A stretch of DNA of 64,000 nucleotides, from positions 5,180,001-5,244,000 of the forward strand of contig NZ_JARUBO010000005.1 of assembly GCF_029626235.1 (NCBI RefSeq), written 5' to 3'. Each line of letters begins with the position of its first letter. Position 1 is the first letter of the stretch. Positions 1 to 9,061 of this stretch are shown here, one piece after another. A program made the translations under genes and the position numbers. The stretch comes from Micromonospora sp. WMMD1120. Its GTDB lineage: Bacteria; Actinomycetota; Actinomycetes; Mycobacteriales; Micromonosporaceae. The notes beneath the pieces were generated by a model that saw only the letters and a list, made by a program, of their open reading frames with translations, ran no database searches and was not told the origin of the DNA.

Positions 1-540
1 CACGCCCGGCGCGTCCGGCGGAGACAGCCGGGGCACCAGGTCACCGAGGCGGCTGTCCCCGGCCGAGCCGGCCGGCAGGTCGATCACGAGCACCTCGGGC
101 AGGCAGGCCGCCGCCCGAGCGAGGGCCACCCGGAACCGCTGGGCGGCCGAGATCTGGTGCGGCAGCAGGGTCAGCGAGAGCGCCAGCTCCAGCCGGTCGA
201 CGACGGTGGCCGTCCAGTCGTCGGCCACCTCGTGCACCCGTTCGCGTTTGCGCTGGCCGTACTCGATGTTGCGGCGCACGGTGAGCTGCGGCAGCAACGC
301 CCCGCCGGCCGGCACGTACCCGATCTGCCGGCGCGGTGGCGGCAGGGCGGTGACGTCGCGCTCACCGACCAGGACGCGCCCGGTCACCGGTGCGGCGAGC
401 CCGGCCAGCACCCGGGCCACGGCGGTGCCGTAACGGGGTGGCGCCACCAGGGCGGCGAGCGTGCCGGCGGGGACGTCCAGGGTCACCGGCCCGGTGCCGG
501 GGACGGCGACCAGTGCGTGTAGCCGTAACGTGACCCTCAC
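1..540 (-). CDS. Degenerate ABC-transporter ATPase-like protein (3' end beyond the window)
   Basis: The minus-strand frame reads as an ABC nucleotide-binding domain most like ModC/CysA-type importers: an IGYVPAGGALLPQLTVRRNI stretch sits where such proteins carry the Q-loop. Every catalytic motif is altered. The Walker A region (LVAPPRYGTA) has no GKS/T, the Q-loop glutamine is gone, the signature LSGGQ is ISAAQ, and Walker B ends VLVIDLPAG without the catalytic glutamate. The reading frame itself is open to the window edge. The start is taken as the GTG at 540 next to a GGAGG-like stretch; no better start is visible. It is divergent from ethA. It could be a non-hydrolysing regulatory subunit or a gene in decay. 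The fold assignment is fairly sure; the function is not. Confidence 0.6.
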   Translation of the reverse strand, partial: MRVTLRLHALVAVPGTGPVTLDVPAGTLAALVAPPRYGTAVARVLAGLAAPVTGRVLVGERDVTALPPPRRQIGYVPAGGALLPQLTVRRNIEYGQRKRERVHEVADDWTATVVDRLELALSLTLLPHQISAAQRFRVALARAAACLPEVLVIDLPAGSAGDSRLGDLVPRLSPPDAPGV

Positions 541-690
541 CTCCGGTGACCGCTGCTGCCCGTCCCAGGGTGGCACACCGCGCCGACCGTCGATGTCATC
601 GACCCTTCCACTGTGGAGATCAGGGCGGCTCGTCCGGGCGGACCGGGCGTTGCGGTGTTAGGGTCCGACCACCGCCCGGGGAGGGATGTC

Positions 691-2175
691 ATGGCCTCCG
701 ACCACGTCGACGTGCTGATCATCGGCGCCGGCCTCTCCGGCGTCGGGGCCGCCTGCCACCTGCGCCGGGAGTGCCCCGACAAGACCTACGCGGTGCTGGA
801 GGCGCGCGACGCCATCGGCGGCACCTGGGACCTGTTCCGCTACCCCGGCGTCCGCTCCGACTCCGACATGTTCACCCTGGGCTACTCGTTCCGGCCGTGG
901 ACCGCCCCGCAGGCCATCGCCGACGGCGCGGCCATCCGGGAGTACGTGCGGGACACCGCCCGGGAGTACGACGTGCCGCGGCACATCCGCTTCGGGCACC
1001 GGGTGCTGCGCGCCGAGTGGCACACCGACACCGCGCGCTGGACGGTGACCGCCCAGCGCGCCGACACCGCCGAGACCGTGGTGGTGACCTGCTCGTTCCT
1101 GTTCGCCTGCACCGGCTACTACCGCTACGACGAGGGCTACACGCCGCCACTGCCCGGCGTCGACGCGTACGCCGGGCGGGTGGCGCACCCGCAGCACTGG
1201 CCCGACGACCTCGACCACACCGGCAGACGGGTGCTGGTGATCGGCAGCGGGGCCACCGCGGTCACCGTGGTCCCGGCCCTGGCCCAGCGGGCCGCGCACG
1301 TGACGATGCTCCAGCGCTCACCGACGTACATCATGCCGTTGCCCTCCCGCGACCGGCTCGCCGACGCGCTGCGACGCCGGCTGCCGGCGACCGTGGCGTA
1401 CCCGGTGGTGCGCGCCAAGAACGTGCTGCTGGCCACCGCCACCTTCCAGCTCAGCCGGCGCGCGCCCGCCCTGGTGCGGCGGGCGCTGCGCCGGGCCGCG
1501 CGGGTCCGGCTCCCGGCGGGGTACGACGTGGACAGGCACTTCGCACCCCGCTACGACCCCTGGGACCAGCGGCTCTGCGTGGCGCCCGACGGCGACCTGT
1601 TCACCGCCGTGCGGGAGGGCCGCGCCTCGGTGGTCACCGACACCATCGACACCTTCACCCCGCACGGCGTGCGGCTGACCTCCGGTGTCGAGGTGCCGGC
1701 CGACATCGTTGTCACCGCGACCGGGCTCAACCTGCTCGCCCTCGGCGGGCTGACGCTGCGGGTGGACGGCGTCGACGTGGACCTGGCGCAGTCCGTCGCC
1801 TACAAGGGGATGATGCTCTCCGGGGTGCCGAACTTCGCCCTGACCCTCGGCTACACCAACGCGTCGTGGACGCTCAAGGCCGACCTGGTCGCCGGCTACG
1901 TCTGCCGACTCCTGCGGCACCTGGACCGCACCGGAGCGCAGGTCGTCACCCCGCTCCCACCGCCCGGGGCCGAGCGGGCGCCACTGATCGACCTCCGCTC
2001 CGGGTACGTGCTGCGCGCCGCCGACGCGCTGCCCAAGCAGGGCGCCGCCGCGCCCTGGCGGCTGTACCAGAACTACGCCCGCGACGTGCTGCTGATGCGG
2101 CACGGCCGGCTCACCGACGAGGGTGTGCGGTTCTCCCGCGCCAGAGCAGAGGAGCCCGATCGTGCGGAGGTTTGA
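691..2175 (+). CDS. ethA: EthA-type flavin-dependent Baeyer-Villiger monooxygenase
   Basis: A cytoplasmic FAD/NADPH monooxygenase of 494 aa. It has an N-terminal FAD Rossmann motif (GAGLSG, residues 12-17), the GGTWDLFRYPGVRSDSD stretch typical of EthA, the Baeyer-Villiger fingerprint YAGRVAHPQHWP near residue 160, and a second nucleotide-binding motif GSGATAV near residue 185. The length and the near-continuous resemblance to Mycobacterium tuberculosis EthA, which oxidises ketones and activates ethionamide, make the family secure. The ATG at 691 is preceded by GGGGAGGGA. Its last codons overlap the start of the downstream SDR, so the two are probably co-transcribed. No EthR-like TetR gene lies beside it, unlike in mycobacteria. 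The natural substrate cannot be read from the sequence. Confidence 0.92.
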   Translation: MASDHVDVLIIGAGLSGVGAACHLRRECPDKTYAVLEARDAIGGTWDLFRYPGVRSDSDMFTLGYSFRPWTAPQAIADGAAIREYVRDTAREYDVPRHIRFGHRVLRAEWHTDTARWTVTAQRADTAETVVVTCSFLFACTGYYRYDEGYTPPLPGVDAYAGRVAHPQHWPDDLDHTGRRVLVIGSGATAVTVVPALAQRAAHVTMLQRSPTYIMPLPSRDRLADALRRRLPATVAYPVVRAKNVLLATATFQLSRRAPALVRRALRRAARVRLPAGYDVDRHFAPRYDPWDQRLCVAPDGDLFTAVREGRASVVTDTIDTFTPHGVRLTSGVEVPADIVVTATGLNLLALGGLTLRVDGVDVDLAQSVAYKGMMLSGVPNFALTLGYTNASWTLKADLVAGYVCRLLRHLDRTGAQVVTPLPPPGAERAPLIDLRSGYVLRAADALPKQGAAAPWRLYQNYARDVLLMRHGRLTDEGVRFSRARAEEPDRAEV

Positions 2176-3067
2176 CTTCGTCGGCGCGACAGCGGTGGTC
2201 ACCGGGGCCGCCAGCGGCATCGGCGAGGCGTTGGCGCACGCGCTGGCCGGCCGGGGCAGCGACCTGGTCCTGCTCGACCGCGACGCCGAGCGGTTGGACG
2301 CCGTCACCGCCGCGATCCGCGCCGCGCACCCGGGGCGGCAGGTCGCCACGTACCTGGTGGACCTCGCCGACGCGAGCGCCACCGCCCGGGTGGCCGCGGA
2401 GATCCGCCAACGGCACCCACGGGTACGACTGCTGGTGAACAACGCCGGCGTGGGCCTCGGCGGCCGCTTCGACCAGGTGACGTTCGAGGAGTTCAGCTGG
2501 GTCGTCGACGTCAACTTCCGGGCCGTGGCGCAGCTGACCCACGCGCTGCTGCCCACCCTGCGGGCGGAGCCGGGCGCGCACCTGGTCAACGTCTCCAGCC
2601 TGTTCGGGCTGATCGCGCCCGCCGGGCAGGTCGCCTACTCGGCGAGCAAGTTCGCCGTACGCGGTCTCACCGAGGCGCTGCGCCACGAGCTCGTCGACGA
2701 CGGCATCGGGGTGACCTCGGTGCACCCCGGCGGGATCCGCACCCGCATCACCGCGAACGCCCGGATCGGCAGCGGGGTGTCGCACGACGAGTACGCGGCC
2801 GGTCGGGCCCAGTTCGAGAAGCTGCTCACCATCGCGCCGCAACGGGCGGCCGAGGTGATCCTGCGCGGCGTCGAGCGGCGGCGGGGCCGGGTGCTGATCG
2901 GCTGGTCGGCGAAGGTGCCCGACCTGCTGGTCCGGCTTCTGCCCGGCTCGTACAACCGGTTGCTGGTCACCGGCCTGAACCGGGGGGTGACCCGCCCGGC
3001 GCCGCCGGCCTCCGCCGTTCCCGCGCAACGCCCCGGCGACGTCGGGTCGGCGCGCGAGGCACCGTGA
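2162..3067 (+). CDS. Short-chain dehydrogenase/reductase
   Basis: A classical NAD(P)-dependent SDR of about 301 aa. It shows TGAASGIG near the N terminus (coenzyme binding), NNAG, a catalytic serine in VNVSS, and the YSASK active-site pair, with the usual SDR continuation to about residue 250 and a longer C-terminal tail. The GTG at 2162 is chosen because it overlaps the ethA stop by 14 nt and lies close to an AGAGGAG sequence. Translational coupling to EthA suggests a joint role in oxidising ketone or alcohol substrates, as in monooxygenase plus dehydrogenase pairs of terpenoid or steroid catabolism; that role is inference. Confidence 0.88.
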   Translation: MRRFDFVGATAVVTGAASGIGEALAHALAGRGSDLVLLDRDAERLDAVTAAIRAAHPGRQVATYLVDLADASATARVAAEIRQRHPRVRLLVNNAGVGLGGRFDQVTFEEFSWVVDVNFRAVAQLTHALLPTLRAEPGAHLVNVSSLFGLIAPAGQVAYSASKFAVRGLTEALRHELVDDGIGVTSVHPGGIRTRITANARIGSGVSHDEYAAGRAQFEKLLTIAPQRAAEVILRGVERRRGRVLIGWSAKVPDLLVRLLPGSYNRLLVTGLNRGVTRPAPPASAVPAQRPGDVGSAREAP

Positions 3068-3087
3068 CCGGGCACCCGGTCACGGTG
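3060..3087. terminator. Bidirectional hairpin over two convergent stop codons
   Basis: A perfect 13-bp inverted repeat (CACCGTGACCGGG and its complement) separated by 2 nt. The stop codon of the SDR (3065-3067) lies in the left arm and that of the photolyase-like gene (3080-3082) in the right arm. There is no U-tract, as is usual in high-G+C actinobacteria. It most likely ends transcription from both sides. Confidence 0.6.
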
Positions 3088-4525
3088 GGTTGCTGCCCCG
3101 CTTCTCCTCCTGCGCCAGCACCGCCTCGCGGTGCTCCGGCTGGTCGCGACGGGCCAGCTCGGCGGCGAGCCGCGGATCGGCCACCAACCGGGCCCGGTTA
3201 CGGTGCAGGAAACTCTCGAACCCCCCGGTGTACGGGCAGGCCAGATCACCGAGCGCCCGCCCCGGCAGGTAGCGGCAGCCGGAGCAGTAGTCGCTGATCT
3301 CGTCGATGTCGCCGCCGTCCACCGCGTACGGTCGGGTGTCCACCCGGGCCAGGTCGGCGTACTGGCTCATGCCGACGACCGTCGCGTTCATCACCCAGTC
3401 GGCGCCGTCGACGAAGCAGCGCTGGAACCAGTCCGCCAGCTCGGCCGGGCGCCAACCGCGCTGCAACGCGTAGTTCGCCAGCACCAGCAGGCGCGGGGTG
3501 TGGTGGGTCCAGGCCCGGTCGCGCACCGCGCCGAGCACGTCGGCCAGGCAGCGGGCCTCCACGGCGTCGGCGTCCAGGTCGGCGAACCACTGCGGCAACG
3601 GTTCGGTCGCGGCCAGCCAGTTGGCCCCCCGGAAACCCGGCTCGACGTACCAGTAGAGCTGCCACAGGAACTCCCGCCAGCCGAGCAGCCCTCTGATGAA
3701 CGGCTCCACCGCCGTACGCGGGGCCGCTCCGCTGCGCCACGCCTGCTCGGCGGCGCGCAGCACCGGCTCCGGGTCGAGCAGCCCCAGGTTGAACGAGGAC
3801 GACAGCACGGAGTGCGCGAAAAACGGGTCGCCGACGCTCATCACGTCGACGCAGCGGCCGTAGTCGGGCAGCCGGTGGGTCAGGAAGTGCGCCAGCCGCG
3901 ACTGCGCCTCGGCGTGCGTCGCGGGGTGCTGCCGGGGACCGTCCCGGCCGACGAACCGCACCCCGTCGGCGGCCCACCGGTCCAGATCGTGGCGGACCTG
4001 GGCGTCGATGTCATCCTCGACGATCGGCGGGGGTGGTGGCGGCGTCTCCGGCGCGTCGCGGGCCTCGGCCCGGGGCCGCCGTCCGGTCGCGGCGCTGAGG
4101 ACGCCGTGCCGGCGGCGGGCGTGCCGGTAGAAGTCGGTCATCCGCAGCGTGCCGCGTCGGGCGCGGTCGGCCCAGTCGGCGAAGTCGGCCTGGCTGGTGA
4201 CGAAGCCGCGCGGCGGCAGCACCGTCAGCCCCGGCACCGAGCGGGCGAAACGCAGCGCCGCCCGGGAGTGGGGATGACACACCTCCACCGGCTCGGCGAC
4301 CCGCGCCAGTGCCTCCCGGAAGGTGTCGGTACGCAGCAGCAGCGCCCGGTCGCCCAACTCGGCCGCGCGGTGGCGCAGCGCGGAGAGGATCAGGTGCGCC
4401 TTCTGCCGGTGCAGAGGCCGTCGGCGGAAGAGTTCTCGGACCTCCACCAGCAGCACCGGCTGGTCGGGGTCGTCGAGGAAATGTGGCCCCAGTTGATCGG
4501 CCAACAACCATCGGCGGCGATACAT
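3080..4525 (-). CDS. Cryptochrome/photolyase-related protein (FeS-BCP / PhrB type)
   Basis: A 481-aa flavoprotein of the iron-sulfur bacterial cryptochrome/photolyase branch. The N terminus (RRRWLLADQLGPHF) is the alpha/beta antenna-type domain typical of this branch. The C-terminal part carries the FAD-binding helical region with WREFLWQLYW, TWVMN-like WVMNATVVGMSQ and the cysteine-bearing DYCSGCRYLPGRALGDLACP segment that ligates a 4Fe-4S cluster. Characterised relatives are (6-4) photolyases such as Agrobacterium PhrB, or blue-light receptors such as CryB. It is convergent with the SDR and followed on the same strand by LtrA and DoxX genes. The family is clear; repair versus sensing is not decided by the sequence. 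Confidence 0.88.
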   Translation of the reverse strand: MYRRRWLLADQLGPHFLDDPDQPVLLVEVRELFRRRPLHRQKAHLILSALRHRAAELGDRALLLRTDTFREALARVAEPVEVCHPHSRAALRFARSVPGLTVLPPRGFVTSQADFADWADRARRGTLRMTDFYRHARRRHGVLSAATGRRPRAEARDAPETPPPPPPIVEDDIDAQVRHDLDRWAADGVRFVGRDGPRQHPATHAEAQSRLAHFLTHRLPDYGRCVDVMSVGDPFFAHSVLSSSFNLGLLDPEPVLRAAEQAWRSGAAPRTAVEPFIRGLLGWREFLWQLYWYVEPGFRGANWLAATEPLPQWFADLDADAVEARCLADVLGAVRDRAWTHHTPRLLVLANYALQRGWRPAELADWFQRCFVDGADWVMNATVVGMSQYADLARVDTRPYAVDGGDIDEISDYCSGCRYLPGRALGDLACPYTGGFESFLHRNRARLVADPRLAAELARRDQPEHREAVLAQEEKRGSNPP

Positions 4526-4564
4526 GCCATGATTCTGCCCAAGTCCCGGCCCTCGCGCCCGCTG

Positions 4565-5734
4565 TTACGCCGGCGCGCTCGCCCCGGCGTCGCGGCGCCG
4601 CAACACCACGGTGAGGGTCACGAGCGCCACCAACAGGGCCGCCAGCACGTACACCGGGGCCGGCGCGAGCGGCGCGAGCAGCGCCAGCAGCGCGACGACC
4701 GGGAACGCGACGGCGACCACGCCGTGCTGCTGCCGACGGACGTGCAACACCCAGACCGTGAGCAGGAAGACGGCGACCGGGATCGCCACCGCGTACCCGG
4801 CGGCCCGCCCGGAGATGTGCGTCAGCCGCCGCTCCAGATCCGCCCAGACCGCCAGGCCGGTGCCGACCGCGGCGATGGCCGCGAAGATCAGGTAGTGGCC
4901 GTAACCCCAGATCAGGGAGTACGGCATCCGGTCCGGCGCCTCGCTGGGCCGGTCGAAGTAGAGCCACCACAGCGCGTAGACGATGACCGCCCCCGCCGCC
5001 GCGAGCGACCACAGGCCGGGCTCACCGGCGTCCAGTCCGCTCTGGATCGCCACCGAGATGGACAGCACCGCCTCGCCGAGCACGATCAGCGTGAACAACC
5101 CGTACCGTTCGGCGATGTGCCGGGGGTGCCACGGGGTCATGCCGGGACGTTCGGCGACCGCCGGCACCAGCAGGTCGGCGAGGACCAGCACCAGGAACGG
5201 CGCCAGGCCCCACCCGCCGGGCAACAGCAGCCGCAGCAACCAGCCGACCTGCACCACCGCCACGCCGATCGCGTAGCGCCGCGCCGCCGCACGGTGGGCG
5301 GGGTCGCCCGCCGCCGCCCGACTCCAGTGCGCGACGGCCGCGAGTCGCATCACCACGTACCCGTAGGTGATGACGGCGAAGTCGCCGTCGGCGAACGCGC
5401 GTGGCACGCCCGCCGCCAGGATCAGCGCCCCGGAGATCTGCACCAGCGTGGTGATCCGGTAGACGTCGTCGTCGGTGTCGTACGCCGAGGCGAACCAGGT
5501 GAAGTTCACCCACGACCACCAGATCGCGAAGAACACCATCAAATAGCTGACCACCGCGTGGCGCAGGTGACCCTCGGCCAGGTCGTGGTGCAGGCTGCTG
5601 CTCGCCTGCGCCACGGCGACCACGAAACACAGGTCGAAGAAGAGCTCCAGCGGGGTCGCCGTGCGGTGCGGCTCGTCCCGCCGACGGGGCCGCATCGGCC
5701 GGTAGAAAGGCCGCACCGGACGGCTGGTGGGCAA
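4565..5734 (-). CDS. Low temperature requirement protein A (LtrA) family membrane protein
   Basis: A polytopic inner-membrane protein of about 389 aa belonging to the LtrA family, whose biochemical role is unknown. The opening TPLELFFDLCFVVAVAQ segment is the family hallmark, followed by WWSWVNFTWFASAYDTDDDVYR and repeated hydrophobic segments to the C terminus. The TTG at 5734 is preferred because an AGAGGAG ribosome-binding site lies just upstream; a much longer open frame upstream is only absence of stops in G+C-rich DNA. An internal ATG at 5695 is an alternative start. It lies 39 nt from the photolyase-like gene on the same strand. Confidence 0.87.
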   Translation of the reverse strand: MPTSRPVRPFYRPMRPRRRDEPHRTATPLELFFDLCFVVAVAQASSSLHHDLAEGHLRHAVVSYLMVFFAIWWSWVNFTWFASAYDTDDDVYRITTLVQISGALILAAGVPRAFADGDFAVITYGYVVMRLAAVAHWSRAAAGDPAHRAAARRYAIGVAVVQVGWLLRLLLPGGWGLAPFLVLVLADLLVPAVAERPGMTPWHPRHIAERYGLFTLIVLGEAVLSISVAIQSGLDAGEPGLWSLAAAGAVIVYALWWLYFDRPSEAPDRMPYSLIWGYGHYLIFAAIAAVGTGLAVWADLERRLTHISGRAAGYAVAIPVAVFLLTVWVLHVRRQQHGVVAVAFPVVALLALLAPLAPAPVYVLAALLVALVTLTVVLRRRDAGASAPA

Positions 5735-5754
5735 TGCGGCTCCTCTGGCCCGGC

Positions 5755-6174
5755 TCAGTGCCGCCGGCGACCGTGGCTCAGCCCTTCCAGCACCAGGGTC
5801 AGCCCGGCCCCGACCAGCCAGACGTCCTTGGCCAGGCCCGCGCCCTGCTGCGTCGGGCGTATGCCGCCGGGTCGGCGCATACCCGGCGTCTTCAGGTAGA
5901 GCTGCACCAGGCCCGCGCCGAACGCGGTCAGGCCGAGCCCGACCAGGGGGGCCGGAACGATCGGCGCGATCAGCGCGGCGCCCAGGGCGATCTCGGAGTA
6001 CGCCAGCAGCTTCGCGAAGCGCGCCGGCTCCAGTTGACCGAGCTGCGGCATGGCGGCAACCGCCATCCCGTGCATGCCCTCCGCGGCGGCGCCCTCCAGG
6101 TTGCGCTTGCCCAGGCCCGAGTCGAGGAAGTACGCGCCGATACTCACCCGTAGCGGCAGGTGCGCGAGTTTCAT
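5755..6174 (-). CDS. DoxX family small membrane protein
   Basis: A 139-aa protein with four predicted membrane segments. The N-terminal LRVSIGAYFLDSGLGKR and the GLGLTAFGAGLVQLYLKTPGMR segments match the DoxX/DUF4267-like group found throughout actinobacteria. The ATG at 6174 follows a good AGGAGTG ribosome-binding site 4 nt away. The stop lies about 20 nt before the LtrA start, so both probably belong to one transcript. DoxX proteins are often linked to redox or thiol stress, but the sequence gives no substrate. Confidence 0.8.
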   Translation of the reverse strand: MKLAHLPLRVSIGAYFLDSGLGKRNLEGAAAEGMHGMAVAAMPQLGQLEPARFAKLLAYSEIALGAALIAPIVPAPLVGLGLTAFGAGLVQLYLKTPGMRRPGGIRPTQQGAGLAKDVWLVGAGLTLVLEGLSHGRRRH

Positions 6175-6359
6175 TGTCACTCCTGATGGCCGTGATCGAC
6201 CGCGCTGGCGTACCCAGGACCGCCTGCGATAACCCCCCGCGGCCCCTGGGCTGGCCGTGGTGATCGCGGTAGGTTCGCCGAGGGCCCACCACCGATCCTG
6301 TGGCACCCGCCCACCCCGGCGCGCCGGCCCTGCCGCGCAGACCACCAGCAGGAGGCGAA

Positions 6360-7445
6360 GTGAGCCAGGAAGTCCGGGGAGTGATCTCCCGCAGCAAGGG
6401 CGCGCCGGTCGAGGTCACCACCGTCGTGGTGCCCGATCCCGGCCCCGGTGAGGCCGTCGTTCAGATCCAGTCCTGCGGGGTCTGCCACACCGACCTGCAC
6501 TATCGCGAGGGCGGCATCAACGACGACTACCCGTTCCTGCTCGGTCACGAGGCGGCCGGGATCGTCGAGCAGGTGGGCGAGGGCGTCACCGACGTCGCGC
6601 CGGGCGACTTCGTGGTGCTCAACTGGCGGGCCGTCTGCGGCGTCTGCCGCGCCTGCCGTCGGGGTCGCCCGTGGTACTGCTTCGACACCCACAACGCCAA
6701 GCGGCGGATGACCCTCACCGACGGCACCGAGCTCGCCCCGGCGCTGGGCATCGGCGCGTTCGTGGAGAAGACGCTGGTGCACGCCGGGCAGTGCACGAAG
6801 GTGGACCCGGCCGCCCGACCGGCCGCCGTCGGCCTGCTCGGCTGCGGGGTGATGGCCGGACTGGGCGCGGCGATGAACACCGGCAACGTCACGCGCGGCG
6901 ACTCGGTCGCGGTGATCGGCTGCGGCGGCGTCGGGGACGCGGCGGTCGCCGGCGCGGCCCTCGCCGGCGCCACCACGATCGTCGCGGTGGACACCGACGG
7001 CCGCAAGCTGGACTGGGCCCGCAGGTTCGGCGCCACCCACACGGTGAACGCCTCGGAGACCGACCCGGTCGAGGCGATCCGGGCGGCCACCGGCGGCTTC
7101 GGCGCGGACGTGGTGATCGACGCGGTGGGCCGACCGGAGACCTGGCAGCAGGCCTTCTACGCGCGGGACCTGGCCGGCACCGTGGTGCTGGTCGGCGTGC
7201 CGACCCCGCAGATGCGGATCGAGCTGCCGCTGCTGGACGTCTTCGGTCGCGGCGGCGCGCTCAAGTCCAGCTGGTACGGCGACTGCCTGCCCAGCCGGGA
7301 CTTCCCGATGCTCACCGAGCTGTACCTGCAGGGCCGCCTCGACCTGGACGCGTTCGTCACCGAGGAGATCAGCCTCGACCAGGTCGAGAACGCCTTCGAC
7401 CGGATGCACCACGGCGACGTGCTCCGCTCGGTGGTGGTGTTCTGA
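6360..7445 (+). CDS. mscR: S-(hydroxymethyl)mycothiol dehydrogenase / S-nitrosomycothiol reductase
   Basis: A zinc-dependent medium-chain alcohol dehydrogenase of 361 aa. It has the catalytic-zinc site [13 protein letters not shown] and GHEAAG, the structural-zinc cysteines in [15 protein letters not shown], and the NAD-binding motif GCGGVGDAA. The sequence follows mycobacterial MscR (Rv2259) along its length. The family oxidises the spontaneous mycothiol-formaldehyde adduct to S-formylmycothiol and can reduce S-nitrosomycothiol. The GTG at 6360 follows AGGAGG. It is directly coupled to the metallo-hydrolase gene, as in mycobacteria (Rv2259-Rv2260). Confidence 0.93.
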   Translation: MSQEVRGVISRSKGAPVEVTTVVVPDPGPGEAVVQIQSCGVCHTDLHYREGGINDDYPFLLGHEAAGIVEQVGEGVTDVAPGDFVVLNWRAVCGVCRACRRGRPWYCFDTHNAKRRMTLTDGTELAPALGIGAFVEKTLVHAGQCTKVDPAARPAAVGLLGCGVMAGLGAAMNTGNVTRGDSVAVIGCGGVGDAAVAGAALAGATTIVAVDTDGRKLDWARRFGATHTVNASETDPVEAIRAATGGFGADVVIDAVGRPETWQQAFYARDLAGTVVLVGVPTPQMRIELPLLDVFGRGGALKSSWYGDCLPSRDFPMLTELYLQGRLDLDAFVTEEISLDQVENAFDRMHHGDVLRSVVVF

Positions 7446-8074
7446 TGACCGCCCGGATCGACCACGCTGTCACCTCGGGCACGTTCTCCCTCGACGGGCA
7501 GACGTTCGACGTGGACAACAACGTGTGGGTGATCGGTGACGACGACGAGTGCGTCGTGCTGGACGCCCCGCACGACGTGCCCGCGATCCTCGCCCTGGTG
7601 GGGGACCGCCGGGTCCGGGCGATCCTCGCCACCCATGCCCACGACGACCACGTACGGGTGGCGCCCGAGCTGGCCGAGGCCACCGGCGCGCCGGTGCTGC
7701 TGCACGCCGCCGACCGGGTGCTGTGGGACCTGGTCCACCCGTACCTGCCCCCGCACGGAGAGCTGCACGACGGGCAGAGCATCGACGTCGCCGGCACCAC
7801 GCTGCGGGTGCTGCACACTCCCGGGCACAGCCCCGGCGCGTGCAGTTTCCACGCTCCGGAGTTGGGTGCGGTGTTCACCGGGGACACCCTGTTCGCCGGT
7901 GGTCCGGGCGCGACCGGCCGTTCGTACAGCGACTTCGACACCATCGTGGCCTCGATCCGCGCCCGCCTGCTGACCCTGCCGGCGGAGACGGTCGTGCACA
8001 CCGGCCACGGCGACGACACGACGATCGGCGCGGAGGCCCCGCATCTGGGGGAGTGGCTGGCCCGGGGCCACTGA
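7445..8074 (+). CDS. Metallo-beta-lactamase-fold hydrolase paired with MscR
   Basis: A 209-aa MBL-fold protein with the metal-binding THAHDDH motif, a later GHSPGA histidine, the FTGDTLFAGGPGATGRSYSDF segment with its aspartate, and a C-terminal GHGDDT histidine. These resemble glyoxalase II-type thioesterases. The ATG shares one base with the mscR stop (TGATG), so translation is coupled. From this context it may hydrolyse S-formylmycothiol to formate and mycothiol; that is inference from gene pairing. Confidence 0.88.
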   Translation: MTARIDHAVTSGTFSLDGQTFDVDNNVWVIGDDDECVVLDAPHDVPAILALVGDRRVRAILATHAHDDHVRVAPELAEATGAPVLLHAADRVLWDLVHPYLPPHGELHDGQSIDVAGTTLRVLHTPGHSPGACSFHAPELGAVFTGDTLFAGGPGATGRSYSDFDTIVASIRARLLTLPAETVVHTGHGDDTTIGAEAPHLGEWLARGH

Positions 8075-8105
8075 CCCCGTCCACCGTGGAGTTAGGATCC
8101 AGCGC

Positions 8106-8567
8106 ATGGTCGCCGAGCCGCCCGTCCCCGTCGTCCGCCAGTTGCGCCTCGTGGTGGAGGCTGACGACCACGAGGCCGCCGTCGCCTTCTTCCGGGACGC
8201 GCTCGGCCTGCCCGAGGAGGCGGAGTTCGTCAGCGACGGAGACGCCCGGGTCATGATCCTTCAGGCGGGTCGCGCCACCCTCGAACTGGCCAACCCGGCC
8301 CAGAAGCGCCTTATCGACGAGGTCGAGGTGGGTCGACAGGTCGCGCCGCGCATCCGGGTGGCCTTCGAGGTGGACGACGCCGAGGCGACCACCGCCCGTC
8401 TGGTGGCCGCCGGCGCGAGCGAGGTGGCCCCACCGACGCGTACGCCGTGGGATTCGCTCAACTCCCGCCTGGACGCGCCCGCCGGCCTGCACATCACCGT
8501 CTTTCAGGAGCTGGGGGCGCGGACCGGTCCACAGCAGGGGATGCCCGGTCGTGACAGCGACGACTGA
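8106..8567 (+). CDS. VOC family (glyoxalase/bleomycin-resistance fold) protein
   Basis: A 153-aa single-domain vicinal-oxygen-chelate protein. The N-terminal RQLRLVVEADDHEAAVAFFRDALGL and the central RIRVAFEVDDAEATTARLVAAGA are the paired beta-alpha-beta modules, and the C-terminal GLHITVFQE matches the last strand. The likely metal-binding residues are degenerate, so an enzymatic role is uncertain. It is transcribed alone, about 30 nt after the metallo-hydrolase gene. Confidence 0.82.
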   Translation: MVAEPPVPVVRQLRLVVEADDHEAAVAFFRDALGLPEEAEFVSDGDARVMILQAGRATLELANPAQKRLIDEVEVGRQVAPRIRVAFEVDDAEATTARLVAAGASEVAPPTRTPWDSLNSRLDAPAGLHITVFQELGARTGPQQGMPGRDSDD

Positions 8568-8870
8568 GCCGAGCGGTCTGCGGGCCGGAGCGGTCACGCC
8601 GGCGCAGGCCGCCGCGTTGGCGTACGTGCGTGCGGTGGCGTTGCGCGAGCGACACACCGCGCTCACGGCCATCGCGCGGGAACTCGCCACCCGGCCGGAT
8701 TAGGTGCTCGAGGCGGTTGTCCGACACGGCGGCGTTGGCCGACGACGGGGTCTATCTCAGTCAGTTCGTCACCGGGATCTCCAACGGGAAGCTCTCGGCG
8801 TACCCCGGCAGCGACCCTGACCAGTGGGAACGGCGGTGGACGCGGCGTTGGTCGGCCCGGCGGCGGCCTC
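8551..8870 (+). pseudogene. Remnant of a DUF3626-family gene
   Basis: Two pieces of what looks like one protein lie in different frames. The first, from the GTG at 8551 to the TAG at 8701, gives 50 aa with TPAQAAALAYVRAVALRERH, like the start of DUF3626 proteins. The second, from about 8725, reads DDGVYLSQFVTGISNGKLSA and PGSDPDQWERR, which I recognise as the conserved DUF3626 core, and then dissolves into unrelated sequence. The family is normally several hundred residues long, so most of the gene is missing. The 50-aa piece could still be expressed as a small protein. The family assignment is from memory. Confidence 0.5.
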
Positions 8871-9061
8871 GGCGGTCACCGAGCCGCGACGGTGGGCGAA
8901 CCGAGGGCCGATCACCGACACCCTTTAGCACCTCAAGCAGGTGTGGCACGTCCTCGTCCGGTTCGGTGAGCCGCACGAACGCTTCACCGACCGTGATGGC
9001 TCGCACGTCCACTCACGGTAACGACAGACCGCCCAGCGCTCACCCCCCACCACATCACCCA

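Noticed and set aside
546..2438. A 630-aa open frame overlapping ethA
   Set aside because: Arg/Ala/Gly-rich shadow with no domain motifs; ethA in the other frame matches a known family over its full length.
3131..5899. A 922-aa open frame on the plus strand
   Set aside because: It is antisense to the well-supported photolyase-like and LtrA genes; its Arg/Pro/Gln/His-rich composition is that of a shadow frame in G+C-rich DNA.
8761..9012. Minus-strand frame beginning MDVRAITVGEAFVRLTEPDE
   Set aside because: The first 30 residues look protein-like, but the rest degrades to Arg-rich shadow over the DUF3626 remnant; it may be a fragment but cannot be named.
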